Shown here: piece after piece, positions 41,251 to 49,662 of the stretch | How positions within the stretch are numbered: position 1 is the first letter of the stretch | Layout: each line of letters starts with the position of its first letter | Assembly (NCBI RefSeq): GCF_018614195.1 | Contig: NZ_JAGGOT010000028.1 | Span: forward strand, 149,195 to 213,194 | DNA from: Streptomyces sp. ISL-43 | GTDB taxonomy: Bacteria > Actinomycetota > Actinomycetes > Streptomycetales > Streptomycetaceae | DNA length: 64,000 nucleotides | Direction of reading: 5' to 3' | Position numbers and translations under genes: made by a program | The notes under the pieces: model-generated | Databases searched by the model: none | The model's input: only the letters and a program-made list of their open reading frames with translations | Told to the model about the DNA's origin: nothing

Positions 41251-41949
41251 TCAGCGCATCTTTCCGCCGCGCGGCATGCGCATCCCCTTGGGCATCGGGC
41301 CCTTCGGGATCGGCATGTTGCTCAGCAAGTCGCCCATGGCCCGAAGCTTGTCGTTGACCTGGGTGATCTGAGGGCCGGAGAGCACGCGGGGCAGCTTCAG
41401 CAGGGTCGTACGGACCTTCTTGAGCGGCACCTCGCCCTCGCCCGTGCCCACGATGAAGTCGTGGACCGGGATGTCGGGCATGATCCGGGCCAGCTTCTTC
41501 TTCTCGTTCGCGAGCATCGGCTTCACCCGGTTCGGGTTGCCCTCGGCGATCAGGACCACACCGGCCTTGCCCACGGCCCGGTGCACGATGTCCTGCTGCT
41601 TGCTCATCGCGACGGCGGGGGTGGTGGTCCAGCCCCGTCCCACGTTGTCCAGTACGGCCGCGGCCGCGCCCGGCTGGCCCTCCATCTGCCCGAAGGCAGC
41701 CTGCTCGGCCCGCCGTCCGAAGACGACCGCCATCGCAAGGAACGCCACCAGGAAGCCCAGGATGCCCAGGTAGACCGGGTGGTCGATCAGGAAGCCGATC
41801 GCAAGAAAGACACCGAAGGTGACGATTCCCACGCCCGCGACGATCAGACCGACCTTCGGGTCGGCCTTGCGCGTCATCTTGTACGTCAGGGCGATCTGCT
41901 TCAGTCGCCCGGGGTTCGCAGCAGTCTCTGCGTTTGACTTCCTCGCCAT
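41251..41949 (-). CDS. DUF4191 membrane protein
   Basis: 232 residues. A basic N-terminus is followed by two transmembrane helices (about 32-75: VGLIVAGVGIVTFGVFLAIGF and YLGILGFLVAFLAMAVVFG), then a soluble domain with AVLDNVGRGWTTTPAVAMSKQQDIVHRAVGKAGVVLIAEG, the DUF4191 core, and a C-terminal Met/Pro/Gly/Lys-rich tail. Function is unknown, but the gene accompanies lipA/lipB in many actinobacteria. TAAACT (complement of 41957-41962) is seven bases before the ATG, so it is probably leaderless. Confidence 0.88.
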   Translation of the reverse strand: MARKSNAETAANPGRLKQIALTYKMTRKADPKVGLIVAGVGIVTFGVFLAIGFLIDHPVYLGILGFLVAFLAMAVVFGRRAEQAAFGQMEGQPGAAAAVLDNVGRGWTTTPAVAMSKQQDIVHRAVGKAGVVLIAEGNPNRVKPMLANEKKKLARIMPDIPVHDFIVGTGEGEVPLKKVRTTLLKLPRVLSGPQITQVNDKLRAMGDLLSNMPIPKGPMPKGMRMPRGGKMR

Positions 41950-41959
41950 GCAGGGAAGT

Positions 41960-42235
41960 TTACGTGGCCTTCTCGGTCCGGGTCGCCGCGGCCTCGAGTA
42001 CGTGCTCGGTTTCGACGCGGTCCTTGGCCCTGCGGCGGTCTTCGAGGACGGCCGTCCAGGCGTTGCGGCGGGCGCCGCTCATGAGCAGCGACTCGATGCC
42101 CCGGAAGGCGTCGGTGAAGGACGGGATGGCGATGGCGCGTACGGGCGCGGCCTGCATGATGTCGATCCCTTTCACGGAGCTCACGTCGGGGTGTGACCAG
42201 AGGTGCGTGCTGTGCGTCGACCAATCGTCACTCAC
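41960..42235 (-). CDS. small conserved hypothetical protein near lipA
   Basis: 91 residues, no membrane segment or recognised domain. Its central part reads AIAIPSFTDAFRGIESLLMSGARRNAWTAVLEDRRRAKDRVETEHVLEAAATR, likely helical. The GTG start has no Shine-Dalgarno. An internal ATG (residue 27, MQAAPVRAIAI) is preceded by GAAAGGG about 10 bases upstream and could be the true start. It lies between the lipA and DUF4191 genes on the same strand, only 10 bp before the latter. Confidence 0.65.
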   Translation of the reverse strand: MSDDWSTHSTHLWSHPDVSSVKGIDIMQAAPVRAIAIPSFTDAFRGIESLLMSGARRNAWTAVLEDRRRAKDRVETEHVLEAAATRTEKAT

Positions 42236-42388
42236 TGGTGTTACCAGGGCATGACCGGTCGGTCAAATGTGATGGACACGTTGCAAACGCCGACGCGACC
42301 CGCCGGGCGCTTCCGGAGAAGAGCCTAGGGGCCGCGTCGATGCGGTGTTACCTATCGGTAAGACTTTGTGCGTGAATTCACACAGTCC

Positions 42389-42435
42389 GCTCGGACCGTG
42401 GCTCGGTCCGTGCTCGGACCACGTGCTCAGACCGT
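42389..42435. repeat. degenerate 12-bp direct repeats downstream of lipA
   Basis: Four near-copies of GCTCGGACCGTG start at about 42389, 42401, 42412 and 42424; the last enters the lipA stop. Because CGGACCG also pairs with CGGTCCG, the stretch can fold as a hairpin and may serve as the lipA terminator. The rest of the 191-bp gap (42236-42426) shows nothing else. Confidence 0.5.
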
Positions 42436-43374
42436 GGCGCGCTTCTCCATCGCCTGCTTGTACAGACGACCCGCCCGGTACGAGGACCGGACCAGCGGGC
42501 CGGACATGACACCGGAGAAGCCGATCTCCTCGGCCTCCTGCGCCAGCTCCACGAACTCGGCCGGCTTCACCCAGCGCTCGACGGGGTGGTGCCGCGACGA
42601 GGGCCGCAGGTACTGGGTGATGGTGATGAGCTCGCAGCCCGCCTCATGGAGGTCCTTCAGCGCCTGGCTGACCTCCTCGCGCTCCTCGCCCATGCCCAGG
42701 ATCAGGTTGGACTTGGTGACCAGGCCGTAGGCCCGCGCCCGGGTGATCACGTCGAGCGAGCGCTCGTAGCGGAAGCCGGGGCGGATCCGCTTGAAGATGC
42801 GCGGCACCGTCTCGACGTTGTGCGCGAAGACCTCGGGGCGGGAGGCGAAGACCTCCTCCAGCAGCTCCGGGACCGCGTTGAAGTCGGGAGCGAGCAGCTC
42901 GACCTTGGTGTGGCCGCTCTCGCGGCCCGCCGTCTGCTGGTGGATCTGGCGCACGGTCTCCGCGTACAGCCAGGCGCCGCCGTCCGCCAGGTCGTCGCGC
43001 GCGACGCCCGTGATGGTGGCGTAGTTCAGGTCCATCGTGACCACGGACTCGCCGACGCGGCGGGGCTCGTCCCGGTCCAGCGCCTCGGGCTTGCCCGTGT
43101 CGATCTGGCAGAAGTCACAGCGCCGGGTGCACTGGTCGCCACCGATGAGGAAGGTGGCCTCGCGGTCTTCCCAGCATTCGTAGATGTTCGGACAACCGGC
43201 TTCCTGGCACACCGTGTGCAGTCCTTCGCCCTTCACCAGGGCCTGCATCTTGGTGTACTCGGGACCCATCTTCGCCCGGGTCTTGATCCACTCGGGCTTG
43301 CGTTCGATGGGGGTCTGGCTGTTCCGGACCTCCAGGCGCAACATCTTGCGCCCGTCGGGTGCGACTGCGGACAC
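42427..43374 (-). CDS. lipA: lipoyl synthase
   Basis: 315 residues. LipA is a radical SAM enzyme that inserts two sulfur atoms into protein-bound octanoyl groups. The SAM cluster motif CTRRCDFC and the N-terminal auxiliary-cluster cysteines (VCQEAGCPNIYEC) are both present, as is the C-terminal RSSYRAG with the conserved Ser. GTG at 43374 was chosen because GGGAG lies seven bases upstream; an ATG 33 codons earlier has no ribosome site. It follows lipB by 108 bp on the same strand. Its clients are probably the E2 at 30988 and the glycine cleavage H protein. Confidence 0.96.
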   Translation of the reverse strand: MSAVAPDGRKMLRLEVRNSQTPIERKPEWIKTRAKMGPEYTKMQALVKGEGLHTVCQEAGCPNIYECWEDREATFLIGGDQCTRRCDFCQIDTGKPEALDRDEPRRVGESVVTMDLNYATITGVARDDLADGGAWLYAETVRQIHQQTAGRESGHTKVELLAPDFNAVPELLEEVFASRPEVFAHNVETVPRIFKRIRPGFRYERSLDVITRARAYGLVTKSNLILGMGEEREEVSQALKDLHEAGCELITITQYLRPSSRHHPVERWVKPAEFVELAQEAEEIGFSGVMSGPLVRSSYRAGRLYKQAMEKRATV

Positions 43375-43482
43375 GACCGGCTCCCTGTGACTTCGATTCT
43401 TCGGCGCCCACCAGGGTACGCCCGTAATTTCATACGCTCTTACGTCGGCCAACCTGCGGGCCGCCGGTCCCATTCCCAGCCG

Positions 43483-44283
43483 CTACGAGCCCACCGCGGG
43501 CTCTATCTCGCGGGGCCGCAGCTCCGCCTGCTCCAGTACGTCCTTCAGGTGCCCCTCGATCACCGGCAGCACCTCGGCGATGGTGATCTCGCGGCCGAGC
43601 TCGTAGGAGAGCGAGGTCACACCGGCGTCGCGGATACCGCAGGGGACGATCCGGTCGAACCAGGTGTTGTCGGGGTTCACGTTGATCGCGAACCCGTGCA
43701 TCGTGACGCCCTTGGCGACCCGGATGCCGATGGCGGCGAGCTTGCGGTCCTCGCGGCGCTGGCCGGCATTGGACGGCGCGTACTCGGGGCCGTTCAGGCG
43801 CGGGTCGAACTCCTCGTCCGCCAGCCGCGGGTCGAAGTCGAGGGAGAGGCCGCCGATCTTCGGGCGCTCCTCCACCGGGTCGCCGAGCACCCAGACCCCG
43901 CTGCGCCCCTCGACGCGGGTGGTCTCCAGGCCGAAATCGGCCGCCGTGCGGATCAGCGCGTCCTCCAGACGGCGCACGTGGGCGACCACGTCCACCGGGC
44001 GGGGCAGCTTCATGATCGGGTAGCCGACCAGCTGGCCGGGGCCGTGCCAGGTGATCTTGCCGCCCCGGTCGACGTCCACGACGGGCGTGCCGTCGAGCGG
44101 GCGCTCGCTGTCGGCGGTGCGCCGGCCGGCGGTGTAGACCGGCAGGTGCTCCAGCAGCAGGCAGGTGTCCTCGATCTCGTCCGCGAAGCGGGCCGCGTGC
44201 ACCCGGCGCTGCTCTTCCCAGGCCGCCGTGTACTCCACGGCATCCGGTCCGAAGCCCAGATGGACAAACCCAAGATCAGCCAC
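43483..44283 (-). CDS. lipB: octanoyltransferase
   Basis: 266 residues. LipB moves octanoate from acyl carrier protein to the E2 lysine, the step before LipA. Conserved parts are LLEHLPVYTAGRRT, RGGKITWHGPGQLVGYPIMKL, the active-site region GVTMHGFAINVNPD with Lys-Gly before it, and PCGIRDAGVTSLS with the catalytic Cys. A 20-residue acidic insertion (EERPKIGGLSLDFDPRLADEEFDPRLNGPEY) near 170-200 is longer than in the E. coli enzyme. AGGAGG lies about eight bases before the GTG start. Confidence 0.95.
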   Translation of the reverse strand: MADLGFVHLGFGPDAVEYTAAWEEQRRVHAARFADEIEDTCLLLEHLPVYTAGRRTADSERPLDGTPVVDVDRGGKITWHGPGQLVGYPIMKLPRPVDVVAHVRRLEDALIRTAADFGLETTRVEGRSGVWVLGDPVEERPKIGGLSLDFDPRLADEEFDPRLNGPEYAPSNAGQRREDRKLAAIGIRVAKGVTMHGFAINVNPDNTWFDRIVPCGIRDAGVTSLSYELGREITIAEVLPVIEGHLKDVLEQAELRPREIEPAVGS

Positions 44284-44371
44284 CGCGGCGCCTCCTCGTC
44301 GAACCTGCCGTCGAACTTGCTGTGTGCACGTATCGCACCAAGCAAGGGTACGGCGACCCGCTCGCGGCCCG

Positions 44372-44755
44372 TCAGCCGCCCGTCGGGACCTGTGGAGAAG
44401 TCCGCGGCGGACCCGCGTCCGGAGGCCCCGGCGGCGGTCCCGCGGGAGGTCCCGGAGAAAGCCCTCCAGACGGTCCTTCAGCGGGTCCCGGCAGTTGTCG
44501 CGGGCGGCGCCGGCGCCCCTTCGCCGGCCGGTCCGGGTCCTCGTCCGCCCGGGGCAGCCTGCGGTGCCCCTCGGAGTGGTCGTTCACCCAGCCGCATACC
44601 CCGCACGCGTACCGCCCGTCGAGACCGGCGATGTACGTCCCGCAGCGCCGGCACTCAGCCTCCGTCAGCTCGGGCGCGGGGAGCGGGGCCGTGGCGGACT
44701 CCGCGCGGTCCTCGCAGTGCTCGGGGGGCTGTTCCCCGGTGGTCCGGCGGCTCAT
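44372..44755 (-). CDS. small zinc-ribbon protein
   Basis: 127 residues. A CxxC...CxxC knuckle (CRRCGTYIAGLDGRYACGVCGW) near residues 35-56 probably binds zinc. It is followed by a basic segment (KGRRRRPRQLP) and a Pro/Gly-rich, probably disordered tail. Function is unknown; a nucleic-acid or protein interaction role is a guess from the ribbon. TACGCT lies seven bases before the ATG, so it is likely leaderless. It lies upstream of lipB on the same strand, 88 bp away, and divergent from the TPR regulator gene. Confidence 0.72.
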   Translation of the reverse strand: MSRRTTGEQPPEHCEDRAESATAPLPAPELTEAECRRCGTYIAGLDGRYACGVCGWVNDHSEGHRRLPRADEDPDRPAKGRRRRPRQLPGPAEGPSGGLSPGPPAGPPPGPPDAGPPRTSPQVPTGG

Positions 44756-44928
44756 GGGCCGCAGCGTACGCGGGTGGAGGGGGTCGGTCCGTAAAGAGCC
44801 CTACCGGTTCTCCACACGATCGGATGAATGTGGGACAGAGGGGGCGGTGTTGGCGAAGTTCGCCGCTACATTCACGCCGTTCACAGGGCCGGGACTCCGG
44901 TCCGTCACGTCAGGAAACCGTGGAGCCG

Positions 44929-46383
44929 ATGACGGAACGACCTGCCCAGCGCGTCCCCAACCGGCAGCTCGCGGCACTGATCGCCGAGGCCGGGTTCTCC
45001 AACGCCGGGCTCGCCCGCCGCGTCGACCAGCTCGGTCTGGAGCACGGTCTCGATCTGCGGTACGACAAGACCTCCGTGACCCGCTGGCTGCGCGGGCAGC
45101 AGCCGCGCGGGACCACCCCGGCGCTGATCGCCGAGGTGTTCACCCGGCGCCTCGGGCGGCGCCTGTCGGCCCAGGACCTGGGCCTGGACGCCTGCGCCCC
45201 CGTGTACGCCGGGCTGGAGTTCGCGGCCACCCCCGAGGAGGCCGTCGACATCGCCGGCGGGCTGTGGCGCAAGGACTCCGGCTCGCACGCCGAGCTGCGC
45301 AAGATCGCCTTCACCCCGGCCGGGCTGGTGGTGCCCAGCCGGGACTGGCTGATCGGGCGGGCCGACGAGCGGGTCGGCCGGGGGGCGGAACAGGCCGCCC
45401 CGCGCGTCCCCGAACAGAGCCGTCCCGTACAGGGCCGGTCCTCGGTGCCCCGGCAGCGGCAGATCGACCGCGGGCCCGGGCAGCGGGTGACGGGCGGTGA
45501 CATCGCGGCGCTCAGATCGGTGAGCGAGCTGTTCCGCACGCTGGACCACGCCTACGGCGGCGGCCATGCCCGCCAGGCCCTGGTGCGCTACCTGGAGCAC
45601 GAGGCGGAGCCGATGCTGCGCGGCACGTACGGGGAGACGACCGGGCGCCGGCTGTTCTCCGCCGCCGCCGATCTGACCCGGCTCGCGGGCTGGACCTCGT
45701 ACGACATCGCCGCGCACGGGCTCGCCCAGCGGTACTTCGTGCAGGCGCTGCGCCTCGCCCAGGCCGCCGGGGACCGGCCGTACGGGGCGTACGTGCTGGT
45801 CACCATGAGCCGGCAGGCGGTCTACCTCGGCCACGGCCGGGAAGCGGTGCAGCTGGCCCGCGTCGCCCAGCAGGGCGTCGGCTCGGGCCCGCCGCCGGTG
45901 GTGCAGGCGCTGCTGCACTCGGCGGAGGCGCGCGGGCACGCGGTGCTCGGCGAGGTCAGGGCGGCGACGGCGTCCCTGGTGCGGGCCGAGCGTGCGCTGG
46001 GCGCGGCGCGGCCCGGTGACGACGTACCGCACTGGGCGCGGTGCTACGACGAGGGGCAGCTCGCCGACGAGTTCGGGCACTGCCACCGGGACCTGCAGCA
46101 GTACCGGGCCTCGGCGCAGCACGCGGAGCGCTCGCTCCAGCTGCGGGCGCCCGGGTACGCGCGCTCGCGGCTGTTCTGCCGGGTGGTGCTGGCCACGGCC
46201 CGGCTGGGGCTGGGCGAGCTGGACCAGGCGTGCGCGCTGGGCGCGGAGGCGGCGCAGCAGGCGATGGAGATGCGGTCGGTGCGCGCGGTGGAGTACGTAC
46301 GGGACTTCGAGCGGCGACTGGAGCCCTACCGGGACGCCTCGGCCGTGCGGAGCTACCGGGACCGGGTGGCAGCGCTGTCGTGA
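44929..46383 (+). CDS. NsdA-type HTH/TPR transcriptional regulator
   Basis: 484 residues. The N-terminal segment (about 8-75: RQLAALIAEAGFSNAGLARRVDQL, TSVTRWLRGQQPRGTTPALIAEVFTRRLGRRLS) looks like a helix-turn-helix. The C-terminal 280 residues are helical repeats of TPR type (SYDIAAHGLAQRYFVQALRLAQAAG, VVQALLHSAEARGHAVLGE). This is the layout of streptomycete NsdA/NsdB-like regulators affecting antibiotic production and development; I know no specific role for this paralogue. GGAG lies only three bases from the ATG, and an in-frame GTG nine bases upstream (44920) is a possible start. Confidence 0.82.
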   Translation: MTERPAQRVPNRQLAALIAEAGFSNAGLARRVDQLGLEHGLDLRYDKTSVTRWLRGQQPRGTTPALIAEVFTRRLGRRLSAQDLGLDACAPVYAGLEFAATPEEAVDIAGGLWRKDSGSHAELRKIAFTPAGLVVPSRDWLIGRADERVGRGAEQAAPRVPEQSRPVQGRSSVPRQRQIDRGPGQRVTGGDIAALRSVSELFRTLDHAYGGGHARQALVRYLEHEAEPMLRGTYGETTGRRLFSAAADLTRLAGWTSYDIAAHGLAQRYFVQALRLAQAAGDRPYGAYVLVTMSRQAVYLGHGREAVQLARVAQQGVGSGPPPVVQALLHSAEARGHAVLGEVRAATASLVRAERALGAARPGDDVPHWARCYDEGQLADEFGHCHRDLQQYRASAQHAERSLQLRAPGYARSRLFCRVVLATARLGLGELDQACALGAEAAQQAMEMRSVRAVEYVRDFERRLEPYRDASAVRSYRDRVAALS

Positions 46384-46429
46384 CCCCGCGGGCCGGCGCA
46401 TCCGGGGCTCTGGAAGCCGCGCCCCGAGC

Positions 46430-46463
46430 GCCGGCGGGGCTGGAAGCGCCCAGCCCCGCCGGC
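46430..46463. terminator. terminator between convergent regulator and FAD enzyme genes
   Basis: GCCGGCGGGGCTGG (46430-46443) pairs perfectly with CCAGCCCCGCCGGC (46450-46463) around a 6-nt loop. Confidence 0.85.
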
Positions 46464-46479
46464 CTGCGTGGGGTGTGGC

Positions 46480-47730
46480 TCAGGCCGCCACCGGAAGCGC
46501 CGCCTCCGGGGCGGCCGGGAGCGGGATGCCGAAGTCGCGCAGGACGGCTCCGGCGGCGCGGCGGGCGGAGCGCAGCGCGCCCTCGACGGTATTGGTGTCG
46601 CGGTGGTCCCCGCACACGTACAGCCCGGCCAGGACCCTGACCGTGCGCCGGGTGTCCAGCGGCGGGGGCATGGCGGGGACGGCTTCGGGGGTGTGGTGGA
46701 CGGCGAGGAGCTCCCACTCGCGGGTGGAGGTCTCGTAGAGCCGGGCCAGGCGCGCGGCGACGGTGCGGGCGGGCGGCGGCGGGCCGAGCACGGTGGTGGT
46801 GACCAGGCTGCGGCCGGCGGGGGCGCGCGTCGGGTCGACGGAGCTCATCACTGCGGTGTGGGCGACGGGCCACTTGGGGTCGCCGTCCAGGAGCAGCGAG
46901 CCGTCCCAGGGCAGCGGGGCGGGGGTGGCGTGGTGGATGACGGTGACCTGGTGGAACTGCGGCACCCGCAGCCCCGGGAGCAGTGCGGCGGCGGCCCTCG
47001 CCCCGGTCGCGAGCACGGCGGAGCGGCAGCTGAAGTCGCCGTGTTCCTCGGTGGTGACGAGGTTGGTGGCCACCGACCGGACCCGGACCCCGGTGCGTAC
47101 GGTGCCGGGCGGCAGCCCGGCCGCGAGCAGACCGGGCAGGGTCGCGGCGCCACCCTCGGGCACGGCGAGCCGGCCGCGCGCGAAGGTCCGCAGGGCCAGG
47201 TCGGCGACGCGGCTGGAGGTGGTCAGGGCGGGGTCGCGCAGGAGTGCCGCGAGGAGCGGGCGCAGCGTCGTACCGAGGCCGCGGGAGCTCAGGGCGGCGT
47301 GGGCGGTGCGCTCGGGACGGGCGAGGATGCGTTCCTCCGGCAGGGCGGCGAGGCGCCCGAGGGCAGCGCCGATCCGGGCCTGGTCGAGGGAGCCGCTGGT
47401 CAGGGCGCGGGCGGGGGTGAGCGCGCCGGCGCGCAGCGTTCTGCCGTCGGTGTGGACGAGGGCGCCGGGCGCGAAGGGCCGCAGGACCAGGTCCGCCAGC
47501 CCGGGGGTCCGGGCCGGCTCGGTGTAGGCGGTGTTGAGGAGCTGGCCGATCCGGTCGAGGCGGAAGCCGTCGACGGTCTCGGTGGCCATCCGGCCGCCGG
47601 GGTCGTCGGCGCCCTCCAGGACGATGACCGTGACTCCCGCCGCGATCAGGTGGTGCGCGGCCGTGAGTCCCGAGACTCCGGCTCCTACGATGATCACGTC
47701 CGCATGGTGTGCGTGTGCGCTGTTGAGCAC
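46480..47730 (-). CDS. FAD-dependent oxidoreductase, phytoene-desaturase-like
   Basis: 416 residues. The N-terminal dinucleotide motif VIIVGAGVSGLTAAHHLIAAGVTVIVLEGADDPGGRM and the C-terminal GLYVCGDHRDTNTVEGALRSARRAA, which closes around FAD, are typical of the amine oxidase/phytoene desaturase superfamily. The substrate cannot be told; no carotenoid or sterol genes are nearby. The start GTG has GGAGGGG a few bases upstream. It lies 212 bp downstream of the TIGR01777 epimerase gene on the same strand; that gap has a palindrome-poor, GC-rich sequence with nothing I can name. Confidence 0.88.
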   Translation of the reverse strand: MLNSAHAHHADVIIVGAGVSGLTAAHHLIAAGVTVIVLEGADDPGGRMATETVDGFRLDRIGQLLNTAYTEPARTPGLADLVLRPFAPGALVHTDGRTLRAGALTPARALTSGSLDQARIGAALGRLAALPEERILARPERTAHAALSSRGLGTTLRPLLAALLRDPALTTSSRVADLALRTFARGRLAVPEGGAATLPGLLAAGLPPGTVRTGVRVRSVATNLVTTEEHGDFSCRSAVLATGARAAAALLPGLRVPQFHQVTVIHHATPAPLPWDGSLLLDGDPKWPVAHTAVMSSVDPTRAPAGRSLVTTTVLGPPPPARTVAARLARLYETSTREWELLAVHHTPEAVPAMPPPLDTRRTVRVLAGLYVCGDHRDTNTVEGALRSARRAAGAVLRDFGIPLPAAPEAALPVAA

Positions 47731-47942
47731 GTGCCCCTCCCCGAGGTCGGCCCGGCTGTGTGGGGTCCTCCTTCCCCCAACCCGCTCCGGCGGAACCCGA
47801 GTCGGGCGGACTATTGCGGGCCGCGCGGTCAACTCCGGTCGCACGGCGGTCGCATTCGGGTCACGTACGGTCGCACACGAAACGGCGGTGCGCTCCCCCC
47901 GGGTGCGCCCCCTCGGCTGCTCCGCTCGGGCGCACTCCCCGC

Positions 47943-48836
47943 TCAGGCCTCCAGCGCCGCCCGGATCGAGTCGTCGATCCCCGGGTGGCGGAAGACGAAG
48001 CCGGACTCCAGCAGCCGGGCGGGACGCACCCGCTGACTGCCCAGCACGTCCTGGGAGAACTCCCCGAGCACCACGCGCATGACCGGAGCCGGCACGGCGA
48101 ACACCGCCGGGCGGCGAAGGACCCGGCCCATCGCGGCCGTGACCTCGCGGTTGGTCAGCGGCTCGGGGGCGGTGAGGTTCACCGGGCCGCTCACCGAGGG
48201 CGTGTCGACGAGGAACCGCAGGGCGGCGATCTCGTCGTGCATCGAGATGTGCGACCAGTACTGGCGGCCGTTGCCGAGCCGGCCGCCGATGCCGGCCTTG
48301 AAGATCGGGAACAGCTGCCCCCAGGCACCGCCCTCGGCCGCGACCACCAGCCCGGTACGGGCGAACACGGTCCGGACCCCGGCCTCCTGGGCGGGTGCGG
48401 CGGCGGCCTCCCAGTCGACGCACACCTCGGGGAGGAACCCCTCGCCCGCCGGGGCGTCCTCGTCCACCGCGCGGTCGCCCGTGTCGCCGTAGTACCCGAT
48501 GGCGGTTCCACAGACGAAGGCCGCGGGCGGCTCGGCCATGGCGGCGACGGCACGCGCCATGGCGGCCGTGCCCTTGACCCGGCTGTCGCGGATCTTCCGC
48601 TTGTACTCGGCCGTCCACCGGTGGTCTCCGACCCCGGCCCCGGCGAGGTGCACGACGGCGTCGCAGCCGGCGAGCCCGGCCGGATCGACGTACCCCCGCT
48701 CGGGATCCCACGACGCCTCGTCGGCGGCGGCCGGCTCCCGCCGCACGAAGCGGACGACCTCGTGTCCGTCGGCCCTCAGGGACCGCCCGAGGGCACTGCC
48801 GATGAGCCCGGTCGCGCCGGTGACTGCGATACGCAT
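47943..48836 (-). CDS. TIGR01777-family NAD-dependent epimerase (YfcH-like)
   Basis: 297 residues. An extended SDR fold with RIAVTGATGLIGSALGRSLRADGHEVV at the N-terminus, CDAVVHLAGAGV, and the family-specific VCGTAIGYYGDTGDR, WSHISMHDEIAAL and VRPARLLESGFVFRHP. Related YfcH/SulA proteins have been called epimerases, but their substrate is not established. ATG at 48836 has GAGG eight bases upstream; an earlier ATG 11 codons before has none. It precedes the FAD enzyme gene on the same strand. Confidence 0.92.
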   Translation of the reverse strand: MRIAVTGATGLIGSALGRSLRADGHEVVRFVRREPAAADEASWDPERGYVDPAGLAGCDAVVHLAGAGVGDHRWTAEYKRKIRDSRVKGTAAMARAVAAMAEPPAAFVCGTAIGYYGDTGDRAVDEDAPAGEGFLPEVCVDWEAAAAPAQEAGVRTVFARTGLVVAAEGGAWGQLFPIFKAGIGGRLGNGRQYWSHISMHDEIAALRFLVDTPSVSGPVNLTAPEPLTNREVTAAMGRVLRRPAVFAVPAPVMRVVLGEFSQDVLGSQRVRPARLLESGFVFRHPGIDDSIRAALEA

Positions 48837-48884
48837 GCCGTCATCCTCGCAGCCGCGGGCGGAACGCACTCGCGACCGGTCAGG

Positions 48885-49586
48885 TCAGGACGCGCCCAGC
48901 CACGTACCCACCGCGTACGTCACGGCCATCGCCAGCGCGCCCCCGGCGACATTGCGCAGCACGGCCCGCCCCGCCGGTGCCCCGCCCAGCCGCGCGCTGA
49001 GCACCCCGCACAGCGTCAGGGCCACCAGCACCGCGACCACCGTCACCGGCACCCGCCCCGAGGCCCCCGGCAGGACGATCGCCAGCAGCGGCAGCAGCGC
49101 CCCCACCGTGAAGGCGACCAGGCTCGCCAGCGCCGCGTGCCAGGGATTCGCCAGCTCGTCGGGGTTGATCCCCAGCTCCACCCGTGCGTGCGCCCGCAGG
49201 GCGTCCCGCTCCGTCAGCTGCTCCGCCGCCTCCCGGGCCACGTCCGTACTCAGCCCGCGCTGCACGAGCAGCCCCGTCAGCTCTTCCAGCTCCTCCACCG
49301 GCGACTCCGCCAGCTCCCGCCGCTCCATGTCCAGCGCCGCTTTCTCGGAATCCCGCTGGGAGCTCACCGACACGTACTCCCCCGCCGCCATCGACAGCGC
49401 GCCCGCCAGCAGCCCGGCGACGCCCGCCGCCAGGATCGAGGAGCGCGAGGTCGTCGCCCCGGCTACACCGACGACCAGGCCTGCCGTCGAGATGATCCCG
49501 TCGTTCGCGCCGAGCACGCCCGCGCGCAGCCAGTTCAGCCGTGTGCTGATCGCCGCGCTCTGCGTGCCGCTCTCCGCTTCCGTCAC
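48885..49586 (-). CDS. VIT1/CCC1-family iron/manganese transporter
   Basis: 233 residues. The VIT signature WLRAGVLGANDGIISTAGLVVGVAGA at the N-terminus and GALSMAAGEYVSVSSQRDSEKA after TM2 are clear; a cytoplasmic acidic helical segment (85-155, with ELIxxG-like Glu residues that bind metal) precedes three C-terminal helices. These proteins move Fe2+ or Mn2+ out of the cytosol. GTG at 49586 starts 10 residues before the first conserved motif; it is divergent from the PP2C gene, 76 bp apart. Confidence 0.92.
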   Translation of the reverse strand: MTEAESGTQSAAISTRLNWLRAGVLGANDGIISTAGLVVGVAGATTSRSSILAAGVAGLLAGALSMAAGEYVSVSSQRDSEKAALDMERRELAESPVEELEELTGLLVQRGLSTDVAREAAEQLTERDALRAHARVELGINPDELANPWHAALASLVAFTVGALLPLLAIVLPGASGRVPVTVVAVLVALTLCGVLSARLGGAPAGRAVLRNVAGGALAMAVTYAVGTWLGAS

Positions 49587-49662
49587 GCCCCCACTGTCGC
49601 GGTCCGGGCCATGAGGGGCCACCCGGCGTGCGCACCCCCGGCGCCGGTACCAGGGTGGAGGG

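Noticed and set aside
42586..46383. A 1265-codon plus-strand frame covering the lipA/lipB region
   Set aside because: Only its last 485 codons (from 44929) are a real gene; the front part is antisense to lipA and lipB and has no start signals.
46480..48711. A 743-codon frame fusing the FAD enzyme with sequence upstream
   Set aside because: The extra N-terminus is in the wrong frame of the TIGR01777 epimerase gene. A GTG with ribosome site at 47730 matches the FAD-binding N-terminus.
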